This document shows positions 55,301 through 64,000 of a DNA stretch of 64,000 nucleotides, piece after piece. The first letter of the stretch is position 1. Each line of letters opens with the position of its first letter. Both the position numbers and the translations under genes were made by a program. The DNA comes from Verrucomicrobiota bacterium (GTDB taxonomy: Bacteria > Verrucomicrobiota > Verrucomicrobiia > Verrucomicrobiales > Akkermansiaceae), in NCBI GenBank assembly GCA_017301995.1, contig JAFLEH010000012.1, forward strand, positions 120,052 to 184,051, given 5' to 3'. Below the pieces are notes generated by a model. That model searched no databases and had not been told where the DNA came from. It saw only the letters and a program-made list of their open reading frames with translations.

Positions 55301-58300
55301 TACAGCGGATTTTCCGCCACCGCGGCGCAGACGTATTCAACGACATTGTTGGAGAGCAAACCGCCGTTCCACCTGCTGGCCAACGCCTCCGACGTGAGCA
55401 CATCCCAGGGCGGCAACACCACCCGTTACTACGGCACGGTGGTTCACCGCGGGATCGTGCATGACCATATTCAATTCCGGGTGCGCGGGATCGGCTCCAC
55501 CACGGTGAGCGGCAAGAACAAGTGGAACATCTATTTCAACCGCTCGCGCGATTTCCAGGCCTATGACAATTACAACCGTCCTTACAAGGAGACCTGGAAC
55601 AACCTGCTGGTCAACTGCAACGCCAGCCCGTGGGCCTCTGTCAACCGCGGCTCGGCGGGCGTCGAGGAGGCGCTCTGCAACCGGATCTATCAACTTGGGG
55701 GCATGGCCTCGATGAACACCTTCCAGTTCCACTTCCGGGTGATCGACGACGCGGTGGAAACCTCGCCCACCGACCAGTTCAGCGGCGACCTGTGGGGGCT
55801 TTACATGGGCCTCGAACCCACCGAGGGCAACTTCCTCGACGAGCGGGGGCTGGCGGACGGAAATCTCTACTCGATCGAGGGTGGCGGCGGCGACAAGAAG
55901 CACCAGGGTCCCACCCAGCCGGTGGATTCGTCGGATTGGTCGTCGTTCAGCGGCATGGTGAACGCCTCCGGGACCGCCGAGCAATGGTACCGCGACAATG
56001 TGGACCTCGACGCGCTCTACACCTTCCTCGCGCTGAACCGTCTGACCGGAAACGTGGACGTGCGCCCCGGCGACAACTACCGTTTCTATCACCGTCCCAC
56101 CGACAACCGCTGGGTGATCATCCCGTACGATATGGACATGCAGTTCATCGCCGCGCACCACTGGGGCGGATCGATGGATGGTGTGGTGGTGGCCGGGGCG
56201 CCGAACGTCATCCGCGCCATCGGCCGCCATGCCAACCTCGCGCGCGAGTTCCGGAACAAGTGTCGCGAGATCATCTCCCTGATGGCATCGGACGGAACGG
56301 CTACCGGGGGGCAGATCGGCCAGTTGGTGAGTGAAACCGCTGGCTTTGTCAATCCGCCGGGAGAGGCACTGACATGGGCCGACCTCGATGCCGCGATGTG
56401 GAACCTCAACCCGAAGACCACCGGATCGCTCGGAGCCAATACCGGGCAGTCGAGCCACAAGGGCAACTTCTTGCGTGCGACCTATCTGGACGGAGGGAGA
56501 GGCGGATTGGGTGGAACCACCGCCACCGGATCCTGGATCCGCAGCCTATCCGACCCCGACGCGGACGGTTTCTCCGACCACGAGGGTCTGATGCAATGGT
56601 TCACCGACTTCGCGACCAACACCTGGCCCGGCGGGACCTGGATCCGGAAAGCCGGCGCCGCCGGGGGATCCGGCACCGACTCCGACCCCAACCGCCAGAA
56701 AGGCTACGGCTACAAATACCTCGAATGGGAATCCCTCTACGGCGGATGGATCGACTCGGTCAACAGTCCCACCATCGCCCCGTGGACCGACTATCCCAAC
56801 AAACCGGCCGCCAGTTACAGCGGCACCGGCGGCTTTCCCGTCCATCAGCTCGCCTTCACCTCCTCCGCGTTCTCCGACCCCCAGGGCGCGGGCACCTACG
56901 CCGCCCACGAATGGCGGATCGGCGAGATCCAGGCCCCCGGCATCCCCGGCTACGTCACGGGAACGCCCTGCAAATACGAGATCGAAACCGTCTGGTCCTC
57001 CGGCGAACTGACCGGCGCGCCCGGCGCGTTCGAACTACCGCTCGGCATCGCCGAGCCCGGCAAAACCTACCGCGTGCGCGTCCGCCACAAGGACAGCACC
57101 GGAAACTGGAGCTACTGGTCCGACCCCGTGCAGTTCGAGGCCACCGCGGCTCCTCCCGGCGCGCTCATCCACTACTGGAACTTCAACAACACCGCCGCGC
57201 TGCTGACCCCCACCCAGACCATCGGCGGCGGCGTCCTAACCGTGGCCGGCACCTATGAAAGCGGCACCGGCCAGAGCTTCGCCGCGCTCAACGCCCGCAA
57301 CGGCGACCCCGCCGGAGCCCACCTGCGCGTCAACAACCCGCTCACCCCCGGCACCGCCGTGACCGCCGCCATCCCCACCCCCGGGTTCTCCAACATCATC
57401 GTCAAATACGAAACCCGCCGCTCCGGTCAGGGAGCGGGGACCCAGACCGTATCCTACACCGCCAACGGCACCGACTACACCCCGTTCGCCACCTTCACCA
57501 TCGCCGACGACTCCCCCGCGGTGATGACCCTCGACTTCCGCGAACTCGCCGCCGCCGACAACAACCCGCTCTTCGGGCTGAAAATCACCTTCTCCCAGGG
57601 CGCGGGCGGCACCGCCGGCAACAACCGGTTTGACAACCTGACCGTCGAAGCCGACGCCCTGCCCGGCCAGCCCGAATTCCTCCCCGGCGGCGACGGATCG
57701 TGGAACCTCGCGTCCAACTGGGCCAGCGCCGCCGTGCCCGACGGCGAGGGCGCGCTCGCCATCGTCAACCCGCCAGCCACCGCCGGCCGCGCCGTTTCCA
57801 TCACCTCGCCGGTCACCGTCGGCACCCTGCGCGTCCACAACGGAGCCACCTCCTATCTGAACCGCATCTCCGGCGGCGGCATCACCTTCCACGGCGGCGC
57901 GGAAATCGCCCTCATCGACACCGATGGCACCGGCGCCGGTCTGATCGAGATCGAGCCCGCCACCGGAGCCACCCTCGCCACGGACCTGCGCCTCGTTGTG
58001 GCCAACACCGCCGGCGATCCCGCCCACGGCGCGCTGCGGCTGCGCGGCGTCTGGGACGGCCCCGGCGGCCTGACCAAACAAGGCCCCGGCACCGCCTCGC
58101 TCACCGGAGCGGGCAAGGACTTCACCGGCCCGCTCGTGATCGGGCAAGGCGTCCTGCAAATCACCCAACCCGCCACCCCCGGCCAGACCTCCGGCGTCAC
58201 CGTCCAATCCGGGGCCGAACTTCGCCTCACATCATCCAACGACATCTACGGACCGAGAACCCACACCTTCGGCGGCACCCTCGCCATGGACGGCACCCTA

Positions 58301-59464
58301 TCCTATCACCCCGACACCGCCGGGACCAACCGCGCCATCGTCACCAACGCCGTCACGCCCTCCGGCACCGCCGCCGCCCACATCCCCGCGGCCGCCGACA
58401 CCCTCGAACTGTCCGGGGTCCTGACCGGACCCGATGTTCTAACCAAGACCGGCCCCGGCGCCCTCTCCCTGTCCGGATCATCACCCGCGTTCACCGGCGG
58501 CATCGCCGTTTCCGCGGGCACGCTTGAGGTCACCGGAACGCTGCCCGGCGCCCCCGTCCAGCTCGCCGCGGGCGCTTCCCTAACCGGATCGGGAACCGTG
58601 GGACCCGTCAGCGGCTCCGGGACCGTCCTTCCCGGCACCGCCGTTCTAACCGCCACCAGCGCCGCCGCCGCCGGCTACGAATTCGTCCTGCCCAACACCG
58701 GCCACGCCGGAAACGGAACCCTCCGCCTCACCGGAGCCGCGCCGTTCCCCGCCGCGCCGCAAACCGTGGAACTCTTCCTCAACCGCGCCACCCGCCTGCC
58801 AGGCGACCGCTCCGCCGGCGGCTTCTTCGCCACCGACGCCGGAGCCCTAACCACGGCGCTGGCATCCTCCGCCGTTAGAGTATGGATCCCCGACCCCGCC
58901 GGAAACGTCACCCGCGGCGGCGTCACCTACCGCGAGGCCGTCCCCGCCGACAACCTCTCCTGGCAAATCGTGGACCGCGCCGTTGACTTCGGCTCCGGCC
59001 CGGTTTCCGGGGCGCTGTTGGAAATCGCCACCGGCGGCGAACCCACCCTCTACACCCAATGGCGCAACCTCCACTTCGCCGATCCCGCCGACGCCGCCAA
59101 CGACGCCGTATCCGGCCCCAACGCCAACCCCTCCGGCGACGGCGTGCCCAACCTGATGCGCTACGCCATCGGCATCGGCCCGGACGACTCCGCCGCCGGC
59201 CTGCTGCCCAAGCTCGTTCCCGCGGGCAACGGCTTCGTCTATCGCTTCCGCTACGACCCCGCGCGGACCGACCTCGTTTACCGGGTGCGCGCCTCCCCGG
59301 ACCTCACCGGTTGGCCCGCCACGCTCTTCGACACCTCCGCCGACCCCATCCCGCCCCTCGACAACGGCTGGCTCCCCGTCACCCTCCCGCAAAACCTATC
59401 CGGGGGCTCCGGAAAGGATCCCGAGATGTTCCTGAGGTTGGAAGTGTCGATGCAAAGCCCCTAA
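52337..59464 (+). CDS. Giant secreted lamin-tail/CotH/beta-strand-repeat protein (paralogue 1)
   Basis: 2375 residues. The signal peptide starts MKPILILLSFFVLAVRILA. Domains in order: an N-terminal beta-sandwich (about 20-190, DPSFEGNALNPGGW to HFDNIRL); three fibronectin-like repeats with a recurring 'YGTTDGGTTPGAW' signature (about 195-500); a lamin-tail domain (about 500-640, VINEIHYHPSDDTSAEEFIE); a PA14-like segment (about 660-820); a CotH-like kinase region (about 930-1300, with DNYRFYHRPTDNRWVIIPYD); a fibronectin-like segment; autotransporter-type beta-strand repeats (about 1785-2110, TKTGPGALSLSGSSPAF); and a C-terminal module (GDGVPNLMRYAIG, RASPDLTGW). Surface or extracellular; CotH parts may phosphorylate proteins. 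Substrate unknown. Confidence 0.88.
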   Translation: MKPILILLSFFVLAVRILADSVTVGDPSFEGNALNPGGWGNNIGPEWTGTNGSNSGSAFEEYITGFASEGTDHLGMENNYDVWQDLGVTYQANTRYTLTVAVGNRSGTTQSGNLSQFYLADSTGTIYATGSYDAYANVAAGQFADATALVFETPNNPAAEGKTIRILLHSGGNGRSHFDNIRLQSESLLVPGAATLGALSAASVGTTSATLNGSVTDIGDGAPTITFFWGPVNGGTSPGAWAHSVPLPGTYGVGGFSTNLTGLDPAAIYYFTARATNSAGSSWALPVAELETTPLAPAVVTAAASGLTASGAVVAANVTSTGGETPVVTIYYGTTDGGTTPGAWQGSVNAGVASGPVSATVSGLLPSTAYHFRAYAENGGGGSWAPSSLGFTTLTVGPPEVENRTAEGITGTTANLRGEIIETGNDTPVVTLFYGTVDGGTNPTSWTTSVNCGTQSGEFTRFIAGLAPNTIHYFRWRAVNAGGTAWSAESGTFTTTALVPSGVVINEIHYHPSDDTSAEEFIELYNPGDTAVDISGWTVSDAVTYTFPAGTTVPVHGYRVVSQSPTVLQAKYGITGVLGPWSGNLSSAGEKIDLRDAAGTLKDRVSYGAGFPWPTGADGGGSSSELIHAGLDNDLGGSWRASVSAGSAGQTFILPAASGWKYRKGNSLEPASNWRTIGYTLDGSWLDGTAPIGNGTTVANNTVLSDMVSGFNSTSVYTTVYGRRTFTVPAGSIPDAMVLKLRIDDGCVAWINGVEVFRTNVAGNPVYNSTASAGVDTAAWTTINLSNTSSYLVGGTNVLAIHTLNFTGSRSHRRDFTFDADLSVPATGGNPVPSPGNANGVLKASNLIAPQIRQVAHSPVSPVANQPVTITARITDPDGMGAVTLSYQTVEPGSYIRKTDAAYSTSWTTVAMVDNGANGDAVAGDSTFTAVLPASLQVHRRLVRYKITFADALGNSQTVPYADDEQPNFAYFVYNGVPAWTGALRPYAYSGFSATAAQTYSTTLLESKPPFHLLANASDVSTSQGGNTTRYYGTVVHRGIVHDHIQFRVRGIGSTTVSGKNKWNIYFNRSRDFQAYDNYNRPYKETWNNLLVNCNASPWASVNRGSAGVEEALCNRIYQLGGMASMNTFQFHFRVIDDAVETSPTDQFSGDLWGLYMGLEPTEGNFLDERGLADGNLYSIEGGGGDKKHQGPTQPVDSSDWSSFSGMVNASGTAEQWYRDNVDLDALYTFLALNRLTGNVDVRPGDNYRFYHRPTDNRWVIIPYDMDMQFIAAHHWGGSMDGVVVAGAPNVIRAIGRHANLAREFRNKCREIISLMASDGTATGGQIGQLVSETAGFVNPPGEALTWADLDAAMWNLNPKTTGSLGANTGQSSHKGNFLRATYLDGGRGGLGGTTATGSWIRSLSDPDADGFSDHEGLMQWFTDFATNTWPGGTWIRKAGAAGGSGTDSDPNRQKGYGYKYLEWESLYGGWIDSVNSPTIAPWTDYPNKPAASYSGTGGFPVHQLAFTSSAFSDPQGAGTYAAHEWRIGEIQAPGIPGYVTGTPCKYEIETVWSSGELTGAPGAFELPLGIAEPGKTYRVRVRHKDSTGNWSYWSDPVQFEATAAPPGALIHYWNFNNTAALLTPTQTIGGGVLTVAGTYESGTGQSFAALNARNGDPAGAHLRVNNPLTPGTAVTAAIPTPGFSNIIVKYETRRSGQGAGTQTVSYTANGTDYTPFATFTIADDSPAVMTLDFRELAAADNNPLFGLKITFSQGAGGTAGNNRFDNLTVEADALPGQPEFLPGGDGSWNLASNWASAAVPDGEGALAIVNPPATAGRAVSITSPVTVGTLRVHNGATSYLNRISGGGITFHGGAEIALIDTDGTGAGLIEIEPATGATLATDLRLVVANTAGDPAHGALRLRGVWDGPGGLTKQGPGTASLTGAGKDFTGPLVIGQGVLQITQPATPGQTSGVTVQSGAELRLTSSNDIYGPRTHTFGGTLAMDGTLSYHPDTAGTNRAIVTNAVTPSGTAAAHIPAAADTLELSGVLTGPDVLTKTGPGALSLSGSSPAFTGGIAVSAGTLEVTGTLPGAPVQLAAGASLTGSGTVGPVSGSGTVLPGTAVLTATSAAAAGYEFVLPNTGHAGNGTLRLTGAAPFPAAPQTVELFLNRATRLPGDRSAGGFFATDAGALTTALASSAVRVWIPDPAGNVTRGGVTYREAVPADNLSWQIVDRAVDFGSGPVSGALLEIATGGEPTLYTQWRNLHFADPADAANDAVSGPNANPSGDGVPNLMRYAIGIGPDDSAAGLLPKLVPAGNGFVYRFRYDPARTDLVYRVRASPDLTGWPATLFDTSADPIPPLDNGWLPVTLPQNLSGGSGKDPEMFLRLEVSMQSP

Positions 59465-59594
59465 CATAACAGCAATCCCACCGCTTATGAGTCAGTGCAT
59501 CGTGCTGTCGGGCGCGCCTTGACCGCCCCGTTGATCAATCGATGGTCGTTTGTCGCAAACCGCGAGTATCCCGAAATATCAAGACCCATGAAGG

Positions 59595-59634
59595 AAGAAG
59601 GCTTTACAGGGTGTCTATCCTGTGGCAGCTTCTT
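59595..59634 (+). promoter_or_regulatory. Stem-loop in the leader of paralogue 2
   Basis: An extended hairpin: AAGAAGGCT pairs with AGCTTCTT (one bulge), then ACAGG with CCTGT around an 8-base loop. It lies 131 bases behind the paralogue 1 stop and 47 bases before the paralogue 2 ATG, without a T-run. It could be a processing or attenuation element, or a weak terminator. Nothing else is supported in 59465-59681. Confidence 0.35.
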
Positions 59635-59681
59635 GCCGGATTTTGCTTTGCCATTCGTTTTCCGATCTCTCGAAACCCAAC

Positions 59682-62600
59682 ATGAAACCGACCCTTACCT
59701 GCCTTTGCGCGCTGCTGACATGCCTCAGTGCGTTCGCAGACCCTATCACAATCGGCGATCCGTCGTTCGAGGGCAACACCCTGAGCGCCGGACAGTGGAC
59801 CAACGATCTCAGTCCCGAATGGCAGGAGACCAACGGGCCGAACAATGGCAACGGATTCGAGGAATACATCACCGGATTTGTTGGTGCCGGAACGGATCAC
59901 CTGGGTATGGCGGAGGGGCATGATGTCTGGCAGGACCTGGGAGTGACCTATCAGGCCAACACCCGTTATACTCTTACGGTCGCGGTGGGCAATCGCCCCG
60001 GCGCCACCCAGTCGGGAAATCTGAGTCAGTTTTACCTCGCGGATTCCATCGGGACGATATTCGCGTCGGGATCGCTTGACGCCGCCGCCAGCGTCGCGTC
60101 GGGGAGTTTTGCGGATGCGGCGCCGCTGGTGTTTGAGACGCCAGCCAATCCGTCGGCCGTGGGCCAGACGATCCGTATCCTGCTCCACGCGGGTGGCAGC
60201 GGACGTTCGCATTTCGACAATATCCGGTTGGAAACCGAGCCTTACGCGTTGACCGGAACCGCGACGGTTGAGGGGTTGTCGGCCACCGGTATCGGCTCCA
60301 CCACCGCGACGCTCAACGGTTTGGTGTCCGATATTGGGAACGGCGCTCCGTCGCTCACGTTTTATTGGGGGCCCGTGAACGGAGGAACCACGCCCGGTTC
60401 GTGGGCCAAGTCGGTGACTCTGCCCGGCACCTACGGTGTGGGTGCCTTTGCGACCTCTCTAACGGGTTTGAGCCCGGCCACGGTGTACTATTTCACCGCC
60501 CGCGCGACCAACAGCGCCGGATCGACGTGGGCCTTGCCCGTCGCCCAATTCGAGACCCTGCCGCAGCCGCCGACGGTGGCCACCACGCCGGTCAGCGGTG
60601 TTTCCGCGACCGGGGCCACGCTCGGAGCAAACGTGACATCCACCGGAGGCGAAGCGCCCACGGTGACCCTTTACTATGGCACGACCGATGGGGGAACGAC
60701 TTCCGGCGCGTGGCAGGGATCGGTGGGAGCGGGTGTGGTTTCGGGTGCGACGGGTGTTCCTGTGACCGGTCTCACGCCCTCCACGTTGTATTATTTCCGT
60801 GCTTATGCCGAAAACGGGGGCGGAGGGGTATGGTCGTCTTCATCACTCTCGTTTTCCACATTGAACGTCGGTCCTCCATCGGTGGAAAGCCGGACTCCGG
60901 AAGGCATCACCGGGACCACCGCCAACCTCCGCGGGGAAATCACCGATACCGGCAACGATCCGCCGGTGGTCACCCTGTTTTACGGGACGTCCGACGGCGG
61001 CACCACGCCGGGTTCCTGGGCGGTTGCGGCGGACTGTGGCGCGCAAAGCGGCGAGTTCACGAGGTTCGTTTCCGGACTTTCCGCCACGACCCCGTATTTT
61101 TTCCGTTGGCGCGCGGTCAATGCCCACGGAACCTCATGGTCTCCCGAGAGCGGTTCCTTCACCACCACGGCTCCGATCCCCAGCGGCGTGGTGATCAACG
61201 AAATCCACTACCACCCGGCGGACGACACCAGCGCCGAGGAATTCATCGAGTTGTACAATCCCGGCGACACCGCGGTTGATATATCCGGGTGGACGATCAC
61301 CGATGCGATTACATATACGATTCCGGCGGGCACCACCGTGCCGGTTCGCGGCTACCGGGTCGTCGCCCAGAACCCGGCGGTACTGCAGACGAAATACGGC
61401 ATCACCGGAGTCCTTGGACCTTGGTCCGGAAATCTGTCGTCCGCGGGCGAAAAGATCGATTTGCGGGATGTTTCCGGTGCCCTCAGGGACCGGGTTGGCT
61501 ATGGAGCGGGGTTTCCGTGGCCGACAGGCGCGGACGGAGCGGGGCAGTCGTGCGAGTTGATCCATCCGGGATTGGACAACGATCTCGGCGGGTCGTGGCG
61601 GTCGTCCTACAACCCCGGTAACAACGGAACGACCTTTATCGCCACTTCGTCCACCGGGTGGAAATACCTGAAAGGAACCGCCGAACCGTCGTCGCCGGTG
61701 GACGGGTGGAGGGCCGTGGCCTATGATGACAACGCGTGGCTGTCCGGTTCGCAGCCGATGGGTTATAACTCGAAATACGGAAACGTCACGACGCTTTCGG
61801 ACATGCAGAACAATTATTGGAGCGTCTATCTGCGCAAGACGTTCACGGTTCCCGCAAACCAGATACCCGATTCGCTCACGCTGAGGTTGCTCGTTGACGA
61901 CGGGTGCATCGTTTGGATCAACGGTACGGAAGTCGCGCGGACCCACATGCCTGCCGGACATGTCGCCTACAACGCCGCCGCCAACAACCACGATGCGACC
62001 GCCTGGGAAACATTCACCCTGAGCAACACGTCATCCTATCTCCTTGGCGGGACGAATGTGATCGCGATCCAGGTCAACAACAGCTCGCTAAGCAGCAGCG
62101 ATCTGACGATCAATTCCGAGCTGACCGCCGGAAGCGTCACGGCCACGTCGAATCCGAGTCCGGGCACCACCAACGGAGTGTCGGCCTTGGCGACCGCCAT
62201 CCCACCCCAGATCCGCCAGGTGGCGCACAGTCCTGTTAGTCCGGCGGCCAACCAGCCGGTCACCATCACCGCCCGCATTACCGACCCCGACGGCATGGGC
62301 GCGGTCAGTCTATCCTATCAGACCGTGGAGCCGGGAAGTTATGTCCGGAAAACCGACGCCGCGTATTCGACTTCCTGGACCACCGTGGAGATGGCGGACA
62401 ACGGCGCCAACGGCGACGCGGTGGCCGGGGATTCGACCTTCACCGCGGTGCTGCCCGCGTCGCTGCAGGTCCACCGGCGGCTGGTGCGCTACAAGATCAC
62501 CTTCGCCGACGCGCTCGGCAACTCGCAGACCGTGCCCTACGCCGACGACGAGCAGCCGAACTTCGCCTACTTCGTGTATAATGGCGTGCCCGCATGGACC

Positions 62601-64000
62601 GGCGCGCTGCGTCCCTACGCCTACAGCGGGTTTGCCGCCACCACACCGCAGACCTATTCGTCCGCCCTGTTGGAGAGCAAGCCGCCGTTCCATCTGATTG
62701 CGAACGCGTCCGACGTAAGCACATCCCAGAGCGGCAATACCACCATCTATTACGCGACGGTGGTGCATCGCGGCATTGTTCACGATCATGTCCGGTTCAG
62801 GGTGCGCGGGATCGGTTCCACCACGGTGAGCGGCAAGAACAAATGGAACATCTACTTCAACCGGTCGCGGGATTTCCAAGCCTATGACAACTACAACCGG
62901 CCCTACAAGGAGACCTGGAACAACCTGCTGGTCAACTGCAACGCTAGCCCGTGGGCCTCGGTCCATCGCGGCTCGGCGGGCGTCGAGGAGGCGCTCTGCA
63001 ACCGGATCTATCAACTCGGGGGCATGGCCTCGATGAACACGTTCCAGTTCCACTTCCGGGTGATCGACGACGCGGTGGAAACCTCGCCCACCGACCAGTT
63101 CAGCGGCGACCTGTGGGGGCTTTACATGGGCCTCGAACCCACCGAGGGCAACTTCCTCGACGAGCGGGGGCTGGCCGACGGCAATCTCTACTCGATCGAG
63201 GGTGGCGGCGGCGACAAGAAGCACCAGGGTCCCACCCAGCCGGTGGATTCGTCGGATTGGTCGTCGTTCAGTTCCACGCTCGCCGCGACCGGCACCACCG
63301 AGCAATGGTATCGCGATAATGTGGATCTATCCGCCTTATATACTTTTCTCGCGCTGAACCGTCTGACCGGAAACGTGGACGTGCGGCCCGGCGACAACTA
63401 CCGTTTCTATCACCGTCCCACCGACAACCGCTGGGTGATCATTCCCTACGACCTCGACATGCAGTTCATCGCCGCGCACCACTGGGGCGGCACCATGGAC
63501 CAGATCGTCGGCGGTTCCACCCAATCCGTCATCGTCGCCGGAGCGCCCAACGTCATTCGGGCCATCGGCCGCCATCCGAATCTTGCGCGGGAATTCCGGA
63601 ACAGGTGCCGCGAACTCCTGTCCCTGATGGCATCTGATGGCGCAGCAACGGGCGGCCAGATCGGCCAGTTGGTGGACGAGACCGCGCGTTTCGTCAATCC
63701 GCCGGGCGAGGCCCTGACATGGGCCGACCTCGACGCGGCAATGTGGAACCTCAACCCGAAGACCACCGGATCGCTAGGGGCGAATTCCGGCCAATCCAGC
63801 CACAAGGGCAATTTCCTCCGCGCCTATTATCTCGACGGCGGACGCGGGGCAGGCGGCCCCACCGCCACCGGCACCTGGATCCGCAGCCTATCCGACCCCG
63901 ACGCGGACGGTTTCTCCGACCACGAGGGTCTGATGCAATGGTTCACCGACTTCGCGACCAACACCTGGCCCGGCGGGACCTGGATCCGGAAAGCCGGCGC
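59682..64000 (+). CDS. Giant secreted lamin-tail/CotH protein (paralogue 2), 3' end outside window
   Basis: 1439 codons are present from the ATG at 59682 and the frame is open at the window end. The signal peptide is MKPTLTCLCALLTCLSAFA. Domain order follows paralogue 1: N-terminal beta-sandwich, three fibronectin-like repeats (FYWGPVNGGTTPGSW; LYYGTTDGGTTSGAW; LFYGTSDGGTTPGSW), lamin-tail (VINEIHYHPADDTSAEEFIE), a PA14-like segment that has diverged strongly, and the CotH-like region (DNYRFYHRPTDNRWVIIPYD). It carries a short insertion relative to paralogue 1 after HHWGG (DQIVGGSTQS). Large DNA blocks are almost identical between the copies (for example 62202-62600 and 62820-63270), pointing to recent duplication or gene conversion. 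Confidence 0.88.
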   Translation, partial: MKPTLTCLCALLTCLSAFADPITIGDPSFEGNTLSAGQWTNDLSPEWQETNGPNNGNGFEEYITGFVGAGTDHLGMAEGHDVWQDLGVTYQANTRYTLTVAVGNRPGATQSGNLSQFYLADSIGTIFASGSLDAAASVASGSFADAAPLVFETPANPSAVGQTIRILLHAGGSGRSHFDNIRLETEPYALTGTATVEGLSATGIGSTTATLNGLVSDIGNGAPSLTFYWGPVNGGTTPGSWAKSVTLPGTYGVGAFATSLTGLSPATVYYFTARATNSAGSTWALPVAQFETLPQPPTVATTPVSGVSATGATLGANVTSTGGEAPTVTLYYGTTDGGTTSGAWQGSVGAGVVSGATGVPVTGLTPSTLYYFRAYAENGGGGVWSSSSLSFSTLNVGPPSVESRTPEGITGTTANLRGEITDTGNDPPVVTLFYGTSDGGTTPGSWAVAADCGAQSGEFTRFVSGLSATTPYFFRWRAVNAHGTSWSPESGSFTTTAPIPSGVVINEIHYHPADDTSAEEFIELYNPGDTAVDISGWTITDAITYTIPAGTTVPVRGYRVVAQNPAVLQTKYGITGVLGPWSGNLSSAGEKIDLRDVSGALRDRVGYGAGFPWPTGADGAGQSCELIHPGLDNDLGGSWRSSYNPGNNGTTFIATSSTGWKYLKGTAEPSSPVDGWRAVAYDDNAWLSGSQPMGYNSKYGNVTTLSDMQNNYWSVYLRKTFTVPANQIPDSLTLRLLVDDGCIVWINGTEVARTHMPAGHVAYNAAANNHDATAWETFTLSNTSSYLLGGTNVIAIQVNNSSLSSSDLTINSELTAGSVTATSNPSPGTTNGVSALATAIPPQIRQVAHSPVSPAANQPVTITARITDPDGMGAVSLSYQTVEPGSYVRKTDAAYSTSWTTVEMADNGANGDAVAGDSTFTAVLPASLQVHRRLVRYKITFADALGNSQTVPYADDEQPNFAYFVYNGVPAWTGALRPYAYSGFAATTPQTYSSALLESKPPFHLIANASDVSTSQSGNTTIYYATVVHRGIVHDHVRFRVRGIGSTTVSGKNKWNIYFNRSRDFQAYDNYNRPYKETWNNLLVNCNASPWASVHRGSAGVEEALCNRIYQLGGMASMNTFQFHFRVIDDAVETSPTDQFSGDLWGLYMGLEPTEGNFLDERGLADGNLYSIEGGGGDKKHQGPTQPVDSSDWSSFSSTLAATGTTEQWYRDNVDLSALYTFLALNRLTGNVDVRPGDNYRFYHRPTDNRWVIIPYDLDMQFIAAHHWGGTMDQIVGGSTQSVIVAGAPNVIRAIGRHPNLAREFRNRCRELLSLMASDGAATGGQIGQLVDETARFVNPPGEALTWADLDAAMWNLNPKTTGSLGANSGQSSHKGNFLRAYYLDGGRGAGGPTATGTWIRSLSDPDADGFSDHEGLMQWFTDFATNTWPGGTWIRKAG

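Noticed and set aside
55337..58207. Long minus-strand frames within the giant secreted protein gene
   Set aside because: They mirror high-GC codon structure of the sense gene, lack domains, and recur at the same place in the second paralogue as shadows.

Overview
The window looks like a chromosome segment of a high-GC Verrucomicrobiota bacterium, probably order Verrucomicrobiales. This is inferred from three things: very large secreted proteins that combine lamin-tail, CotH and autotransporter-type beta-strand modules, short acidic 'DxDGDGxPN' C-terminal modules, and a compact pseudopilin operon with divergent subunits. No rRNA, tRNA or CRISPR array was seen.

Layout. 1-1849: 5' part of a Gfo/Idh/MocA oxidoreductase (minus) and rsgA (plus). 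2103-10675: a minus-strand type II secretion/pseudopilus operon (gspG-H-I-J-K-L-M, a GspC-like gene, gspD) with a clear terminator behind gspD. The ATPase and platform genes gspE and gspF are not here. Divergent from gspG lies a gene that fuses a DUF4190 membrane domain to a near copy of the GspG C-terminal domain. 11.6-16.6 kb: a small hypothetical gene, a carboxynorspermidine/saccharopine dehydrogenase, a secreted protein, RNase D and a zinc-ribbon membrane protein. 16.7-22.3 kb: gyrB and gyrA, separated by a four-helix-bundle gene bracketed by octamer repeats.

22.2-29.9 kb is a defence and mobile-DNA region: a REP-associated tyrosine transposase (RAYT) followed by a complete Wadjet operon (jetA-B-C-D, SMC-like anti-plasmid system). 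Seven GGAG-headed REP palindromes are scattered at both edges and inside it, and I saw none elsewhere in the window. Two of them have entered the 3' ends of gyrA and jetC and are translated.

29.9-41 kb: a flavoprotein, KdsD/KpsF isomerase, a membrane protein, a SWIM-SNF2 helicase, a PIN-type toxin-antitoxin pair with a decayed second PIN gene, a conserved hypothetical, an orphan nuoL, a sugar-phosphate isomerase-like gene and a tiny lipoprotein. 41.1-44.3 kb is rich in short repeats: phased 7-bp repeats, a second GTAG/GTGG-headed REP family, and a 47-bp direct repeat bracketing a low-GC gene. A glycyl-radical enzyme and its activase follow (43.4-46.7 kb). 46.8-64 kb is dominated by secreted proteins: a CAP-domain protein, a J-like/TPR/beta-helix protein, kbl, and two giant tandem paralogues (one of 2375 residues, one running off the window) that share near-identical DNA blocks.

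The most unusual signals are the heptamer/octamer-phased intergenic repeats (thirteen 7-bp units ending exactly at a start codon), the REP-riddled Wadjet locus, and the DUF4190-GspG chimera. All functional statements rest on reading motifs by eye; no database search was run.
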